Shown here: piece after piece, positions 27,009-39,840 of the stretch
Layout: every line of letters starts with the position of its first letter
How positions within the stretch are numbered: position 1 is the first letter of the stretch
Assembly (NCBI GenBank): GCA_008933995.1
Contig: WARS01000015.1
Span: 11,669,861 to 11,733,860 of the forward strand
Source of the DNA: Datnioides undecimradiatus
Taxonomy: Eukaryota; Chordata; Actinopteri; Lobotiformes; Datnioididae
Direction of reading: 5' to 3'
Length of the DNA stretch: 64,000 nt
Position numbers and translations under genes: made by a program
The notes under the pieces: model-generated
The model's database searches: none
The model's input: the letters and a program-made list of their open reading frames with translations, nothing else
Told to the model about the DNA's origin: nothing

Positions 27009-27724
27009 TTTAAACTGTTTACATTAGACACAAACAGAGGCAGGTGCAGGGGTTTTCTCCTCCGGGCAGCTTACAGCTGTGACAAGGGTTACTGCTATCA
27101 GACAGAGAGAGAGAGCACGTGCCAACAAACACACTGTACTAATCACACATGATAGCATCTGCAGCTAACACACAGAAGGCATACGTTACAGGCCTCAGGC
27201 AGCAGCTAAATGAATGACTGCAGCCAGCCAAGATCATATCACAAACAAACATACACACACACACACGCTCACACAGACACATAACAATAGTGAATATTGA
27301 AGAAAAATCTGAAATAGGAATAAACATGCCGACATACCACACACCCATGTCTACTTTTCAGATTAAGGTGGCTCCATTCTTATAAATAGAGATTACAGTT
27401 CATTTCTTCATTTACTGTGCTCCACCTTAAGTACACTAACAGATCAAAGTGTAGCAGTAGTGCAAGTTACTTAAATAATTACTTAAATAAAATGGTGGAC
27501 AGGAGATTGTGTGGCACGGGAAGTTCCTCAACATTCAGATCCATATTTTTCATATTTGTTCACAACATATTCTGATTTTTTTAGTTTTTTCCTCCTCCTT
27601 CCTATTTCCTGCTCTGGGAAATCTTATTGCAACAGTACATTTTAGATGATATTATGGTCTTCCAACTTACCTGACAAAGCCGCGCATAGTTGTGTTAAAA
27701 CAGAATAAATTCACAAGACAAAAA

Positions 27725-27858
27725 AGTACAATATTTTCATCTGAGTTGCTGTGGAGTGAAACTATAAAGTTGCATTAAGTGAAAATACTTGTAGTGGTAA
27801 AGTACTAAAGGACAGCACTTAAAAAGAGTAAATGCATTAAGTTACTTTCTATTACTGG
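27725..27858 (-). repeat. Dispersed repeat copy, family A
   Basis: The order GTGGAGTGAAACTATAAAG, AAGTGAAAATACTTG and AAGTTACTTTCTATTACT matches the end of the copy at 55525-55875 in the same orientation. Confidence 0.5.
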
Positions 27859-28221
27859 AGTTTGTCTGACCTCCTAAGTCTTCTTTACTCCACTCTACTC
27901 AGACTAATCTTTGGTTTGCTCCCTCCTGTTGCTTCACTAAGTCTATTCTACTGTTTCCAGCCATCACTGATAAAAACTTTGTGTTTATGTCGGAGGAATT
28001 TGGGTCTCTGGCACTGTGTTTTTCCCTGTGCGGTTTTCTCTTCGTCGGCTTCTTCCCCATGTTTGTTGCGGTTGGAAGCCCTGGGAAAGAAACAAACACT
28101 GGAATTCAGTTGGCTCATAACACCAGATACCCAGGAAGTGGTAAATGGAGAGTGGATGTGGCAGTAATGGGAGAGAGAGCCAGGCCTATTGTGTACCCAT
28201 TGTGTACAATATAACCAACAG

Positions 28222-28233
28222 ATACACAGACAG

Positions 28234-28262
<29 letters not shown>
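28222..28262. repeat. (CA)n microsatellite
   Basis: About 20 CA units with GACAGA interruptions at the left end. Confidence 0.95.
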
Positions 28263-28264
<2 letters not shown>

Positions 28265-28639
28265 TTAAGTCAGTCACCCTGCACTGGTGAGCAGTAGTAT
28301 GGTCAGACTCTGACCCCTGGCCTCTGACCTTGTAATGGAGTGGTAGGTCAAGTGCAGTCATCAGCACTAACATGGATAACATAACACCACTACAGGCTAT
28401 GAAAACATCTGAGAAACTCACTGTCATAAAAAATGATTAATTCAGTTTTTTGAGGGGGAGATTTTTCAGGGATTAAACTGTTAAGGCGGTTTTTAGCTAG
28501 CATGCAGCTCCAGGGAATGCATTGTCTGGGTTGTCCACCCTTTCGGTTAAGCCACTATAGCATGAATTTCTACGGATTTTTGTTCATTCATTCACAAATT
28601 GTTCACAGGGCCTTTCCTCTAGTGCCTCAATGGGGTTGA

Positions 28640-28960
28640 CATACATGGTTTTGAGTGAAATGTTTCAACAGCTATAATGGACTTCTGGTTAAATCCAGTG
28701 CATTCTTTATGCACCACTCAGAATTAATGGATTTTTACCAAGTGAACATTTTAATTTGTCCATAACTAGATGTCTGCAAAACTGATAACAATACCCCCAG
28801 CTTTACTTAATGTTAACTGCTAATTAGCTAATGTTATCACACTAATAAGCTAAACTAGGATCAACATGGTGACTGCTAAACATCAGCTACTTAGCATTCT
28901 CACATTAGCATTTAGCTTAACACAGCGCTGTGTCTAAGCATACTGTAAGCTCTCCACCAA
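28640..28960 (+). repeat. Longest dispersed repeat copy, family B
   Basis: TTTTGAGTGAAATGTTTCAA, then AATTTGTCCATAAC, TGCTAATTAGCTAATGTT, TGCTAAACATCAGCTAC and CATTAGCATTTAGCTTAA follow the order I recall for this percomorph repeat. It is the most complete copy in the window. Confidence 0.6.
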
Positions 28961-29763
28961 GTCCTGAGGGTATTTTCTGGCTGTTGAGCCAAATGCTCAA
29001 ATGCTATGTTGACTGTAGCATAAAGCTGGATTTTTGAGTTCAAATGGCTTTAAAAACAAAGCAAAACAGGGTGATAGATGAGCTTGACGATAGCTACAGT
29101 TTATAGAGCTGAGTGAAACTGCAGAGGTAATTAAATGTAGTTTAATTTATTTTTTTTTTAGTTTTTATTCAACGTCCAACAGAGAAATATTTCAACAGCT
29201 TAGGTTTTTGTTTGCTGCCACAACGACATAGAGAAACATTTGAAAAATGAGTAAAGAGCATGATGAACTACTTTCAGACCATTTTCGTGTACTTTTGCTA
29301 TATTAACTGTTATCTCCATTAACTTTCTTAACCTTTTGTCCTGCTGCAACACTCAGATAAGGAACTGAAGTGGTTGAGGGAACTCTTTATGACCTGAGAG
29401 TCTCCTTCATTGGATTAACCTCTGGCCTTTGTCACGTTATCCACTTAGCAAGCTGAGAGGGTAAACACACAGAACACCGGTAGCTGAGTTCACTTGCTGA
29501 TAAAGTATCTCTGATTTAAAGACAATCTAAATTCTTTAATTGAGCTGCATATTTTCCACAACCCTCAGCTCAAATAAGGAGAAAATTTGGTTTCATCACT
29601 TTAGGAATGCTAATAACGGCTGATGTTAAACTTAAGTAATACATAACAGGCCTTTGACTGTGTTTCTATGTGAAAATAACCAGTAAATCTACAGCTGAGG
29701 GCCATGTCTGTGGCTGCTGACTTAACCTCAGGCAGACACTGATGAGGCCCTGATGACCCGCAG

Positions 29764-29776
29764 TGACCTCTGACCT
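29764..29776 (-). promoter_or_regulatory. Perfect DR1 nuclear-receptor motif
   Basis: TGACCTCTGACCT is two perfect AGGTCA half-sites (minus strand) with one-base spacing, the element bound by HNF4, PPAR/RXR and COUP-TF. It lies 27 kb upstream of notch1. One such site can occur by chance. Confidence 0.4.
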
Positions 29777-30482
29777 GTGTCCTTAGCCCTGGCCTCTTGA
29801 TATAACCTCAGCAGATCAGCACCATATGGTTGTTCAGAGAGAAGGGCTCGACTGAGACCACTTTAATTTAATTAATACCTCAAGAATTTAATTTTAACTC
29901 CCCCTAAAAATGGATCAGCAACTTTCTGAAGATGACGATGATCAGTTGATGTGTAATGTGGGAATAAGGTCTTTTGGTTAAAGTTTCAGAGTCACTTTCT
30001 TACGTCGAATCACATTAATCATGTGTGTGGGAATCATGTGGTTTAAATTGTGGGAATGTGGATATGAGTTTAATAACCTCACTGTGACCACATATAGCTC
30101 AACCAGCTGAACAGTCAAACTCTGTGCCCATTAAAGCCTTGTTATTCACTCTACCTCTGCCCTCAGTTACACTGACCGATTATCAGTATCTGCAGCGTCT
30201 GTGGCGTGGGCCATAGTGTTGACACAGCTGCAGTCTGGGTGTAAACTAACTTGCTCAGGATGCACCTCGCTGCTGCTGCCAGCCCAGCAGCTTCAGAAAA
30301 ACACAAAGACTGGAAAGACTTTCTCCCACCCAAGTGTGGAGTCTAAGAAATGTTCTTTGACCTGAGAGGGAAAATGTCTTCATGGTGAGTGAACAAAGTC
30401 CTGAAAACAGGATAAAACTGTACTAAAGTTTCCACAGTTTTTATAGTAGGCATTTATAACAATTATCATTGTTTTTAACAGA

Positions 30483-30727
30483 ATAGCAGTGGAAAGTACT
30501 GCGCTTAAGTACAAAAGATTTTTGTACTTAAACTTGAGAGCTTTCAGTTTATGCTGCTTCCTACTTCTACTCCACTGTAATTCAAAGTGAAGTACTGTAC
30601 TTTTTTATGCGAATACATTTATTACACAGCTATAGTTGATGAATACCTCTAATTGGATTTGATAACATGCTTTTTACATACATTTTAGTATTGTTAAGTA
30701 AAGGATGTGAGTACCTCTCCCATTACT
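30483..30727 (+). repeat. Dispersed repeat copy, family A
   Basis: AGTGGAAAGTACTGCGCTTA at the left and TAAAGGATGTGAGTACCTCT at the right resemble the two ends of the family; TTCTACTCCACTGTAATTC lies in between. The opposite-strand copy at 40855 shares these words. Confidence 0.6.
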
Positions 30728-33700
30728 ACAACAGCTGATGCAACCTCTGGTGCATGCAAGAACTGAAAACAGAGATCAGCACGTGTGTCCCTGGTCTTTA
30801 ATTTAGTACCTGTCATTACCAGAAGAGGGCAGTGGTGCTGTTGCTCTCGCTTGTATCTCGCTTGTATCTCTCGCTTGACGTTTCATCAAAAATGGGATTT
30901 TTCAGTGTGCTCCCAGATCTCTTTCACAAAGCCACACATGAGAAACAAAATCTGACAAGGAAGCTAAACTCTGACCCTTTGTCCACAGCAAATCTGAGAT
31001 CTTCCTCTCTGCTCTGGTATCATAGTTTCAGTGACAGGGGAGCCCTGCCCTGTAGGCACATGGGGAGAGAGGAAGGCCCTGTGGTGCACAGAAACCTGCC
31101 TTTGTCTTGCCCCTTGCCCGGTCTTCACACTGTGCTCAAAGATTCAGCTTTGTGTGAGTGTACGTGTTAACGTACCCAGGGACAATGGTGTCCGATGGAT
31201 CCTCCACAGGCACAGGTCTAATGAGATCTATATTTATCCTTCTGCTTTTGTTTCAGAGGAGTATAGGTTTTCTGTATTGTTGTGTGTAGGTCGGGGGCTG
31301 ATGGGTGAGAGGACATCCTCTCTATACAGACTAACAAGTGCTGCAGGGATCGGACTTCCCCAAGGACCAATAGGGAAGAGATCTCTGTGTGTGGTGTACA
31401 GTTTACATGCCTGTGAATATAAAATATAACAGAGGATGTTTCAAGACAACACGGTGTAAGCAGTAAGACAACATAAAATAGGTTGTCTGAGAATTGCTCC
31501 CTAATGTGTTGCAAGTTGGCACCTACACCGGAATGTCTTTCTATGTATATTGTTAGAAAATCAATGGATTGATTGAATCTCAACAGAGTTCTATTATTTT
31601 GATAAACCCTGCACACTATCACAGACATTACTCACTCACTTTTATCTGTTTTATATAATTTTATATTTTAAAAGATGCTGTTGGTTACTGCCCTCTCTCA
31701 AACTGATCATGAATGTTTCTCAAAGTTATCCCAAAGTTAATCAGTAACGGTAACACTGGTTGATATATCCCCCACTGACACACACACATTAACCTGTGGG
31801 TCAAAGCAGAGTTGACTGAACAGCCACTGACAGAACTTTCCCTCAAGGCTGTGACCAGACTCTAGAGGACAAGAGACCTTTAGACAAATTAGCTGAAATC
31901 AGAAGCAGTTCCTTTAAAATCTAATTTCAGTCTCCTCATGATGCTCCTGCTCACTTGCTCTGTCAGAGGTATCAAACAGTCTTCATGAGTGGATGATGAA
32001 TGCTATGTTGTCATGGAGATGTTCAAACTGTTTCATTACAGTGAGCCCTTGAACGACCTTTTGTCTGAAATGGTTCTGTTGTGATCAGGATTGTGTGATG
32101 CAATCAAAAACTCAAAAACTAAATAAATGAGTAAGTAGACCTTGAGTGGAGATTATTTTGCCAATTGTTTGTTTCCAAGGAGGATAATGGTGGGCCTGGA
32201 ACCTAAGATTAGGAATCAGGTTTATAAATTTATTATTTATTTTTATATTTGATATGGGAAAGAAGAAAATGCCCTTAAACACATCCCTATCCTATAAGTA
32301 AGGATGTCTCTTGAAAGTATCCGTCTTACAGAGACTCATTTGGCATTTTTCACAGAGGATCTGAGGTCATTTCCTGTTTGTTATTCCTGATGCTATCATC
32401 CTGAATGGCCCAGCAGCTGTTTTCCAACCATCCAGGAAGTCTTTTCTTAATTTGTTATGCCTCAATCACCTCCTCTCCTTTCTTTCTAATTCCCTAAGAA
32501 AAGCTGAGTGGCCACTTATCAGTGAGGGACTTTAAAACGTGTTTATTTACAGATCATCAGGGAGCTTGAGAAGTGGGCCTCCAAGAAAACTACTTGATGG
32601 GCTTCAAACCCAGAGCTTGTTGGTCCCTCGGCACAGCGTCAGAGGCTATGCTCTTGTTGCCAAGTCTGATGGTGTCGACAGCCTCTTGCGGGGCTTCAAA
32701 GAGTAACGTGGCGGCTGAAGATGTGTGACTACTCACAGGGTCCTAATCTGTTCAGAGGAGGGGGGGCTCCAATCCGGATCTTTTTCATCCAACCGCACAG
32801 AGACAGGGCTTTTTCCAAGAGGCCTGCTGTAATACAGTGCATTAGCGAGATAAAGGCCTCTCCTCACAGCTGCCTCACGCTGACAGACTCTTGGAAAATG
32901 TGGCTCGGGGTGGATCTGGGAGGATCCTTTCCTTCTCTACTGCTCTATCTCTTCCACGAGTTTCTTTCTTTGCAGCCTCACACTTCCTCTCAAGCCCTTG
33001 AGCTCGGCCTTCATCTCTTTTATCGTTGTTATGATAAGGTCTCCTCATGGCTCATAATATTGTGCTCTTCACTGCAAAGCCTCGGCCATTCTTTCAGTTT
33101 TTCTCACACCAAACACTATGAAACCTTTCTCCCATAAAACACCTTAACCTAAAATATGGTATTGGAGCCAGAAATCCCTTATTCTGTCATTTAATGCAAC
33201 TGAAAGTAATACATTTTAAATTTTCATTGTAAAAATGATTTTACATTTTGATGATTTTACATGATTTACTTATTTATTGTAAGTGTGTAAAAAGTGTTCA
33301 CTTATTAATTGTGAGTATGTGAAAGTCTGTGAAATATTTGACAAATCTCCAAAGAGCAATATATCATGGGATTTGAAGTCTGAAAAACTAGATCCTGGAG
33401 AACATCTTAATTTTAAAAATTGACAAGTGAAATACATTTGTGTTGGTTTATTCCCCTATTTATGCGTATATTTGAAGTATGTGACAAATCAAAAGGCCAA
33501 AGCCATTGTAAACTTTTTAAAAGCCCTTTATTAACAAATTAAACAGATTTTAAGGGTTACTTGACTTCATTTTTAAATAAAAAGATTGTATACATAAGGA
33601 AATAAATATTATTTTAAAGTAGAATCAAAGGATTTCAGTCTTGCAGTGAGACAAGAAAAAAAAAGAAAATTCATAGGACTGCTTGACCTCTTAGCAGGAT

Positions 33701-34852
33701 CTTCAGGACCCTTAGAGACAAAGATCTCTTCTAATTGGACTTCTCACGTGGGTAATAGGTGCTTTTGTCCAATAAGAATCTGTGTTGGGTCTGTTGGGTT
33801 TGCATTTACAGAATAAGGAACGCAGAGTGATGGATTGGAGTCTTCTCTCTTCAGCAGACAAGCCAGGACACATAGAGGAGGACAGACAGACCAGGGAGGA
33901 AGGGAAGTAGTAGAGATGAAGGGAGGGAGGGAGGCCGGGCTCCAGACGTCACATCTGCCACCACTACTCCCCAGGGGCCTCCAGGGCATGGGAACCTTGC
34001 TCGTCTCCACCCAAACCCCCTCCCTCCATGCTCCGACCAGTCCCTCCACAGGCCTGGGACCTGCTCTTCCTGGCTGAGACCCCATTTTTCCCACTCGTTT
34101 CCCTGATTCAGTCACACCACTATTGCTTTTTAGATTATTTGTCTCTGTCTTTTCCTTCCTTTCTTTTGGCCTTTGTCTCCTTGTACCTCTTAAATTTAAA
34201 AGCTGATAAAAGCCATCCAGTATCATCTCCATCTGGTAACAAGGTGTATTTCACAAGTACATCTGTGCACATTATGTAGTTATGCATTTAAAATAGTAAA
34301 ATAGTGTTTCCTTTTTATTTTCTGACATTTTCTAGGTTGAACGTTTTATTAATATTGAATATTATCATCATGGATCAAATTTCCTCTGGGAACATGTCAA
34401 CTTTCAGCTTTAATTTGAGGGTGTTTTACATCCAGATCTGATCTGTTGTGCTGTGAAGACAGTGAACTCACACCTACCACTCTTCTTTTGTTTCTTTGGT
34501 CCAAACCCCAGTGGAAAAGTTTGTTCTTTCATTCTTAAGAAACAATTAGCAACTTGAGCTGCTTGATTTGTCAACAGAGTTTTAGTGATCTGTCATCATG
34601 TCAAACAAAAAAGCCTCGAAGAGGAGAATCAGAAAAAGTTCCCCTAACTTTTGAAATGAAGGCAGGACAGACATGTGTGGGATATTTGTTGTAATTTACA
34701 GTCCATTCTCTGTTCAAACAAAGTAAACCATACGTGGAAACAATTAAATATAACCTGTTTATGGTTATCAGAACAATTCTACTTCAAGCCTCTTTTGCAT
34801 CAATTTGTTTACAAGCCCTTCACAACTTATGTGTAACTGTAGCTGAAACAGA

Positions 34853-35682
34853 TGCCTGCATTGTATCTTCTTCTTTTCCTTTTGGCTGTTCCTTTCAGGG
34901 GTCGCCACAGTGAAACATCTTTTCCATCGCGCCCTATCCTCTGTATCCTCTTCCGTCACACCAACTACCTTCAAGTCCTCCATCACTACATCCATAATCA
35001 TCCTCTTTGGTCTTCCTCTAGGTCTCCTGCCTGGCAGCTCTAACCTCAGCATCCTTCCACCAATATATTCACTGTCCCTCCTCATGTCCAAACCATCTCA
35101 ACCTGTCCTCTCTAACTTTATCTCTGAAACATCTCACATGAGCTGTCCCCCTAATGTACTCATTCCTGATCCTATCCATCCTGGTCAAGCCCAAAGAAAA
35201 CCTCAACATCTTCAGCTCAGCTACCTCCAGCTCTTCCTCCTGTCTTTTCCTCAAAGCCACTGTCTCTAAACCATACAACATCGCTGGTCTCACCGCTGTC
35301 CTGTAGACCGCTGTCCTGTAGACCACTGTCCTGTAGACCTTTCCTTTCAGTCTTGCTGCACCACACACCTGACACTTTTCTCCACCCACTCCATCCTGCC
35401 TGCACACGCCCCCTTCCCCTCTTTTTCACTCTCCCCGTTGCTCTGGACTGTTGACCGTAAGTACACCTTCTGTACCTCTGCTCCCTGTAACCTTACCGTT
35501 CCGCTCGTGTCCCTCTCGTTCACACACGTATCCAGTCTTTCTTTGGCTAACCTTCATTCCTCTTCTTTCCAGAGCAAACCTCCACCTCTCTAGATTTTCC
35601 TGTACCTGCTCCCTGCTGTCACTGCAGATCACAATGTCATCCACAAACATCATGGTCCATGGAGAGGTGCCTGCATTGTATC
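34853..35682 (-). mobile_element. 5'-truncated RTE-type LINE fragment with 15-bp target-site duplications
   Basis: Minus-strand remnant of a non-LTR retrotransposon ORF2: the end of reverse transcriptase plus the C-terminal region. Reading 35667 to 34868, it begins just before the catalytic motif, here FVDDIVICSDS (consensus FADD), then ENLERWRFALERRGMKVS, RPAMLYGLETVALRKRQ, RIRNEYIRGTAHV and LPGRRPRGRPKR. These are typical of RTE-clade elements in fish. The reading frame changes at least twice (about 35420 and about 35085), so it is dead. The 3' end is a short GAA-rich tail (AAAAGGAAAAGAAGAA), as RTE elements have. The insert is flanked by perfect direct repeats TGCCTGCATTGTATC at 34853-34867 and 35668-35682, so this is one insertion event with 5' truncation. 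Confidence 0.88.
35296..35340. repeat. 15-bp triplication inside the LINE
   Basis: The unit CTGTCCTGTAGACCG is present three times in tandem with one substitution in each later copy. It adds five-residue steps (YRTAV) without breaking the LINE frame. Confidence 0.95.
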
Positions 35683-36534
35683 CTTGACGTTAAACACTTA
35701 AAAGTCAGTTTTTAAAATTTGTTTTCAGTTGTTGTATATTATTGTATACTTTCCACTGACGTTACTAACATGCAGGATTTTTTTTACCAAATACAATCAA
35801 TAAATGCTCTTGACTTTCATCCACTACTGCAGACATGCTTGTTGTGAAAGTCCTCCAACACTCACTGTAACAGTTACACAGAGATTACATGGTTATACAA
35901 GATTTATATATCTCACTTGCAAACAAAATGGCTATTTGTGTCTCATTGTTGCATTTACATCCCAGTTTTGACAGTCAAGGTTACCATGCCACATTATCTC
36001 CTCTCCCTTTGCGTGTCTAGAGTAATACAGCAGTTAAACCCCTGCCAGCTGTTAACAATGGCATGCTGTGTGCGTAAAGACCTCTGTGAAGGCTGTGTGT
36101 GAGCGTGTGCACACATACATGTGGAGCAGCTGTCGGCTGCATGTACGTTTTCCAGCCAGTGGCTGAAACATAGTGGCCGGCTGCTCCTGAAACTCATGCT
36201 TTTACAGCCAGCTGCTGCCATTCTTTTAGAGCATGTCAATATTATTTCTACAATACACGCTCCAGACTTCATACTTCAGCCAAAAATATCTCTGAATAGA
36301 ATTTGGACTGGATATGCTGAATATTTTCTACTATTCATACAACATTTTAAACTTGTGAGAGTGGGATCAGCATATAAAATGAAAGAGGGGGATATATTGA
36401 CATTTTAAGAAAGAGTATTTAGAACAATAAGCTTTCTGTACAACATTACAGAGAGTATAACACATACAACTCTGTGTGGAAATCAATAAAATTGAGATTA
36501 AGCATCTACAGCCAAGCAAGCAACTTCATAAGAC

Positions 36535-36660
36535 TGTACTAATGCTCAGCAGCGCCATGAGCTAAATACTAACGTAAGTGTGATGAAAACAACAACAGTA
36601 ACATGTTCTCTCTACCATCTTTATTATGTCAGTTTGTTTTAGCTTGCTAACATGTACTTA
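36535..36660 (-). repeat. Dispersed repeat fragment, family B, inverted
   Basis: CAGCGCCATGAGCTAAATAC at the left and AGCTTGCTAACATGTACTTA at the right read as the reverse complement of the family-B 3' half. Confidence 0.4.
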
Positions 36661-38751
36661 TGGGCACTTAACATGGTTTCACTTGATGAAAAGTAAAGGG
36701 ATTTTCATATTTATTCATCCAAAGGCAGAGATGAACATCCATACCATAAATAATTCCACAGGATCCAGTGATTGTCAAAGCGCTGCATGTAAATGTGTCA
36801 TTAGGACTTATTGCCAAAGAACCATGAATGCCTGCACTTAATATAGTCCATCAGTTATTTAAATATTTTAGTAAAGATCCTTTTAACCACACCACTGGCA
36901 TAACTAAAAACAAACATGTTTACACCAATCAATAAAAATCTAGGTTGATTAAATAAAAAATAAAAACTTGAACTTGAAATTCTTGAAAACAGCCCACTTA
37001 GCCTTGTTGGTTAGACTTTTGGGGCGGGGGCTCATGTGAACAAACTAAGGTCGATACATCTGAAGTGTCTCAGCCCCTCCTCCTCTGCACTGGCAGCTTG
37101 GCAACAGCAGCTGATATTTCATAAGTATAACGTTACCTCTTGGACCCACAACAAATTAACATCAAACGGATGACACATACTTGTCCCTGCTCAGGTTTCA
37201 CAAAGCCGTCCTGTGTCACAATCAAGGGGGGGTAAACACGCAGTGCCTCACATGCCAACCCTTGGTTTGTCACAGTCAGTCAACACATGTCCGAGCGTGG
37301 TGACAAACTTAAATCAGTTGCAAATGAGATTTAGTATTTGTTTTGACCTGTGTAGAGTTTACGGCCCACAACAAAGTGAACTAAATTGACCAATCAATTG
37401 TTTAGTCTGAATATGAAAAATTGGCTCATCTCAACCTGTCTCTCATCATGAACCAGAGGCCTGTCTCACAAAGCAGGTTTCACTGAGTTGGCAGGATAAT
37501 TGCTGAGAAAGCCCTCTGAAAAGTCAGTTTTACATTATCTCTACAATGTTCTTTTCAAACTACAGATATTTATGTTTTAAGCACCGGAAACTATACAGCA
37601 CATTATCACTTCAAGTTTAGGCAAATCAGCTACACAGATGGATATTGGCAAAATAATTTAACTGTCTGGAGCTTTTGGGGTATGTTACATGATCTTCCTC
37701 AACAGACTGGATTCGTCATGTGATTGTAAATGGTCAAATTTCCATTTTTCAGAGCTCTTAAAAGACAAGATTTGTTTAAAAATTGACACTGTAAGTTTAT
37801 TTTTGACTTTGACAAAGCTCAAAAAAAGCTTAGTGATTAAGTACTTTATTCTTATTCATGTAACCTTACACATTTACATATGAAGTTTTACTGGCAAAGC
37901 TAAATATGTAGTGGAAAAATAAAGGACCAGCGTCAGTCTGTGGACACACATACAGTCTCTGTTCCCTTTTATGTCTGTCATGGCAGCCATTCATGGTATT
38001 CAGTCTGAGACAGCCAGATGATGTGTTGAGAGAGATATTAAGCCGGGTCTTAGCACTCCTGACAGATCTGACACATCTGACATCAGGACACAGTACAAAC
38101 TGTAGATACAGGTCTGTAGCTTATCTTGAGCACACTGACGTAACGTCACCTCTATTTTTTCTGGGAATTTTAGAAACACCCAAAGTTTACATATGTTTCT
38201 AAATTAACATTTTCTCAGGCATGTCTTGATGAAATAAAAATAGAGACTAGGTTCTGACACTTTCTGACATTAGTTGTGTTGACTACAATCAGCATTTGTT
38301 GATTTAGGCACTCTCGAAGGCCCGGCTCCATCTAAGAACTTGCAGTAAAAATTAACCAAAGAGCTGAAAACAAGTTACTCTAAGTCTGAGTAATTAAAAG
38401 AATTTTCTTTAGATACATCAGTATCTAGATCCTCAAATAATATGCATTCCACCTCAAGACAAAACAACTGCTAACTGCACTCTTCTTAACTTTACATGAA
38501 AAGGGCATAATGCTCACAGCATTAGCCGTTTACCCTCAGTGTTATTTCTTTGTCCTCCTCCGTTTTGCAGCGAAATCAACTTTAACTTCCTCCTGACAGG
38601 CGGGAACTGAATGGAGGGAACAAACTATATACTTTCCGGAGATTCTTACGCTCATACACAATCAAGTCTGAATTACACCTTATCGCTACAGGAACAATGT
38701 CCTCATTCAGGTCCCCTACATAGAAGGAACTGGTCCAGCAACAACAAGTGG

Positions 38752-38752
<1 letters not shown>

Positions 38753-38788
<36 letters not shown>
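38753..38788. repeat. (CA)n microsatellite
   Basis: About 18 uninterrupted CA units. Confidence 0.97.
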
Positions 38789-38790
<2 letters not shown>

Positions 38791-39539
38791 GCTGTTCCAA
38801 TGTACTTGTAAGGACATTGGATTGACTTATATGAATTCCTTAGAGGCTTAACTTAACTTTAACCGCCACTGCTACACGCATAACCTCCACACTTAGAAGT
38901 TTCAGCCCTAATTAAAATGGTGAACTTTGTGGGGACCTTACTTAACGAAACGCTGTGAGTGCCTCAACATCATAAAATCATGTCTTAGTTGCTCTGATAT
39001 TATTTGTCAGCACTGGATCATTTTTGTTAAAACATTTCTTCTTTATGTTTGTATATTTAAAAAAGGTTCAACTGATGGCAAAATGTTTCTTCAAACAGAT
39101 TTTATATGCAAGCTGTAAATTTAGATGGACAATGTAAGTTTTTAATGTGACAACGCTTGCAATGTTATGAATTTGTGGGATTCAATTAAATCAAGTGCAT
39201 TACACATTTAACTCCATTTGTTGACGTGTCCCGGAGAATGTCTTTACGTGAGTGCAATAGCAGAATGCATTTTAATCACAAACAAGCCATTTCCAAATAA
39301 AGTTTATTAATAAACAAGATGTGAAAACAATACAGATAAGTCTTTTGTGTGCATGAGAGGAATTAATTGAACAGACTGACTAGGATGTCAGCAAAACTTA
39401 GATCATTGAGTGCTGAGAGGTTAATCCATCCATCCATCTATATCTGTTTATGCTTGAGGTTAATGTGAAATGAAAGTTTTCATTCTGTTGCTGTTTTGAC
39501 TGTAGTGAAAAATCTCCAAACCTCCTTAGAACACCTCCT

Positions 39540-39840
39540 TTCCCACTGTTTCTTTCCATCTGTCACCACAGGGCCTCTGGGGATATGTGGCTTTATCAAC
39601 TCGCCACATAAACGCTAATACACCTCTCATTTGTCACGAAATGTATCAAACACCTTATTAAAGTCTGGTGCTTTCCTATGCTTTCAGCAGTTGAACGGTA
39701 TTTCCCATGCGGCCCCATCAAGCCTGCAGGGAATCAATGACGACTACAGGGAGATGAAAATTGACTTAATGTCCCTTTAACGACACGGCCCAGTTAATTG
39801 GCATGATGTTGCAGATGGGCCTTGCGTTGATATCAGTGAT
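39540..39840. promoter_or_regulatory. Candidate enhancer upstream of notch1 with two RBPJ-like sites
   Basis: A 300-base block with more balanced base composition than its surroundings and no repeat. It contains TTCCCAC (39540-39546, reverse of GTGGGAA) and TTCCCATG (39702-39709), both RBPJ-like, plus ACCACAG, a RUNX-type core. Regulatory function is inferred from composition and motifs only. Confidence 0.25.

Larger units (their letters stand above)
22212..34852. other. Intergenic region, first part, no gene recognised
   Basis: 12.6 kb of AT-rich spacer. It holds several dispersed-repeat copies, CA microsatellites at 26972, 27249 and 28222, a perfect DR1 nuclear-receptor site at 29764, a short tandem repeat of TCTCGCTTGTA words near 30843-30870, and GC-richer islands at about 31030-31130 and 33770-34100. 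The longest open frame is 162 codons (33744-34232, minus) and resembles no family I know. No exon with a recognisable protein was found on either strand. Confidence 0.6.

Noticed and set aside
27948-28427. 159-codon minus-strand frame with Cys-Val runs
   Set aside because: Passes through a CA microsatellite, which yields the CVCVCV pattern. No domain and no splice support.
33744-34232. 162-codon minus-strand frame as a gene
   Set aside because: Low-complexity composition and no recognisable motif or splice partners. Kept only as a finding about the GC-rich island.
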